From Candidatus Magasanikbacteria bacterium GW2011_GWA2_56_11 (lineage in GTDB: Bacteria > Patescibacteriota > Patescibacteriia > Magasanikbacterales > UBA922): DNA of 50,762 bases. This document shows, one piece after another, positions 49,983 through 50,762 of the stretch. The position numbers were made by a program, and so were the translations under genes. The DNA lies in contig LCRX01000013.1 of assembly GCA_001004885.1 (NCBI GenBank), positions 47,993-98,754 on the forward strand. Reading direction: 5' to 3'. The notes beneath the pieces were generated by a model. The model had not been told where the DNA came from, did no database searches, and was given only the letters and a program-made list of their open reading frames with translations. How positions within the stretch are numbered: position 1 is the first letter of the stretch; each line of letters starts with the position of its first letter.

Positions 49983-50329
49983 AGATCGTCCTTGATGAAA
50001 GCGTAAGCTACGGGCTTGTCGAAATCCTGCTTCGCGATGGCCATCAGATCGTTGCCATTGCGAATTCAGCAGCCTCCGGAAATGCCGACGAAGAAGTATT
50101 CACCCGCGCCTGTGACAGCGAATCCGTTCTTATCACCAGGGACTACCACCTTACCAATCCGCGGCGATATCCTTCGGAAAAGACGGGCGGCATCATCTTT
50201 ATCAGACACGGGAACCTGACCTCTGAAGAGGAGATTCTGCTGGTCACGAGATTCCTCTCGACTCAGCCCCACACGGAGCTCCGCGGCAGATTGGTGACCT
50301 TATGCAAAGATAGCGTGAGAATTCGCTGA
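49979..50329 (+). CDS. DUF5615 PIN-like protein
   Basis: The protein is 116 aa. MKIVLDESVSYGLVEILLRD gives the first acidic residue of a PIN-like fold, and NADEEVFTRACDSESVLITR and then DYHLTN give the others. GGIIFIRHGNLTSEEEILLV is the usual end strand and helix. DUF5615 proteins are paired with DUF433 and are predicted toxin-antitoxin components with a PIN-like nuclease fold. Here the DUF433 partner survives only as a tail fused to another gene. Codon choice is more even than in the glycan genes, consistent with different ancestry. Confidence 0.8.
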   Translation: MKIVLDESVSYGLVEILLRDGHQIVAIANSAASGNADEEVFTRACDSESVLITRDYHLTNPRRYPSEKTGGIIFIRHGNLTSEEEILLVTRFLSTQPHTELRGRLVTLCKDSVRIR

Positions 50330-50360
50330 GGATCATGCCGGGATGGGAGGCTGGAGCGGG

Positions 50361-50450
50361 CCTGATGTGATCATTGATATTCAGGACTTCGTCAAGGCAC
50401 ACACCGCGCCGTACAAGTATCCCCGTGACATTCAGGTCGCAAGGAGGAAC
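50361..50450 (+). pseudogene. C-terminal scrap of an AMP-dependent acyl-CoA ligase
   Basis: QDFVKAHTAPYKYPRDIQV corresponds to the conserved end of AMP-binding synthetases (the APYKYPR motif of the mobile C-domain). No upstream part of such a gene is present, and the frame runs on into unrelated residues. Confidence 0.55.
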
Positions 50451-50454
50451 GAGC

Positions 50455-50762
50455 ATGAAAATCATACAGTATGTCGACGTTGCCGCAACCCGGTTCGACA
50501 ACGACAAGGCAAAAGGAGTCGCCGGGCGTGTTGTGATCGGCAAGAATGACGGGGCTCATAATTTCTGCATGCGGGTCTTTGAGGTTTCCGCGGGCGGTCA
50601 TACGCCGAAGCATGCGCATGACTGGGAGCACGAAATATTCGTGCATGCGGGCGCGGGCGAGGTGTATAGCAAGGGTCAATGGAGCCCCGTCAAGGCCGGC
50701 AGCGTTACCTTCATCCCGGGTAATGAAGAGCATCAAATAAAGAATGCCGGCAAGGAGCCGCT
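50455..50762 (+). CDS. Small cupin-domain protein, cut by the window end
   Basis: The ATG at 50455 follows a strong AAGGAGG Shine-Dalgarno, unlike the native genes of the window. The visible 102 residues contain the two cupin motifs: GGHTPKHAHDWEHEIFVHAG with the metal-binding His, His and Glu, and FIPGNEEHQIKNAG with the second His. Only a few residues should be missing. Single-domain cupins of this type bind a metal and may be dioxygenases, isomerases or sensors; the substrate cannot be told. It belongs to the patchwork right end, and its ancestry is probably different from the glycan locus. Confidence 0.8.
   Translation, partial: MKIIQYVDVAATRFDNDKAKGVAGRVVIGKNDGAHNFCMRVFEVSAGGHTPKHAHDWEHEIFVHAGAGEVYSKGQWSPVKAGSVTFIPGNEEHQIKNAGKEP

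Noticed and set aside
50343-50549. Independent small gene starting MGGWSGPD
   Set aside because: Its only recognisable part is an acyl-CoA ligase tail, after which it overlaps the SD-led cupin gene out of frame.
1-50762. Recoded TGA as in Gracilibacteria or Absconditabacteria
   Set aside because: TGA ends several genes in ATGA overlaps (9666, 20325, 38826, 42476), and the genes have no in-frame TGA.
1-50762. tRNA or rRNA genes
   Set aside because: No cloverleaf with a TTCRA loop and no rRNA core sequence was seen while reading both strands.

Overview
The window reads as a chromosomal piece of a Candidatus Patescibacteria (CPR, Parcubacteria-like) genome. The grounds are a giant secreted surface protein of the CPR S-layer type, an ECF sigma factor overlapping a DUF5667-type anti-sigma partner, DUF11-like surface proteins, and many glycosyltransferases. 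TGA is used as a stop, so the code is standard. Almost all of these native genes lack a Shine-Dalgarno sequence and overlap or nearly abut. No rRNA, tRNA, CRISPR or transposase gene was seen.

Layout. 1-2.5 kb: a large membrane-associated protein of unknown function, open at the left edge. 2.5-7.2 kb: segment I, a self-contained cassette of three very G+C-rich secreted-protein genes (coiled-coil membrane protein, beta-barrel-like protein, cysteine-rich lipoprotein with a MopE-like end), each with a strong Shine-Dalgarno. 7.2-12.2 kb: Wzy-like polymerase/ligase, glycosyltransferase (GT), methyltransferase and a GHL15-like secreted protein; a minus-strand GT follows. 13.7-16.6 kb: segment II, a second G+C-rich cassette with one 859-aa cysteine-rich lipoprotein on the minus strand. 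16.7-21.6 kb: DUF11-like protein, HTH regulator, operator region, ECF sigma and anti-sigma. 21.6-25.8 kb: a highly structured leader and the S-layer-like protein. 25.8-32.0 kb: TPR protein, O-antigen-ligase-like gene, a GT and two small surface proteins. 32.0-49.9 kb: a long glycan locus with UDP-glucuronate decarboxylase, several GTs, asparagine synthetase, CDP-paratose-epimerase-like protein, methyltransferases, polyprenyl-phosphate GT and a nucleotidyltransferase. 49.9-50.8 kb: a patchwork of foreign-looking pieces (DUF433 tail, DUF5615 PIN-like gene, acyl-CoA ligase scrap, cupin).

How it fits together. Most genes build or decorate the cell surface: nucleotide-sugar enzymes supply donors, GT4/GT2 enzymes and Wzy-like proteins assemble glycans, and the S-layer and DUF11 proteins are probable carriers or neighbours of these glycans. 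The sigma/anti-sigma/HTH island sits beside the S-layer gene.

The most striking signal is a dispersed ~156-bp hairpin element present four times, always in the same orientation and ending 8-50 bp before the start codon of a surface or glycan transcription unit, with a -10-like hexamer at or near its 5' end. In one copy the loop is inverted. A second hairpin-leader family heads another GT gene. Several genes also show internal losses of roughly 40 codons. These may be decay or assembly error, so gene integrity here should be checked against reads.
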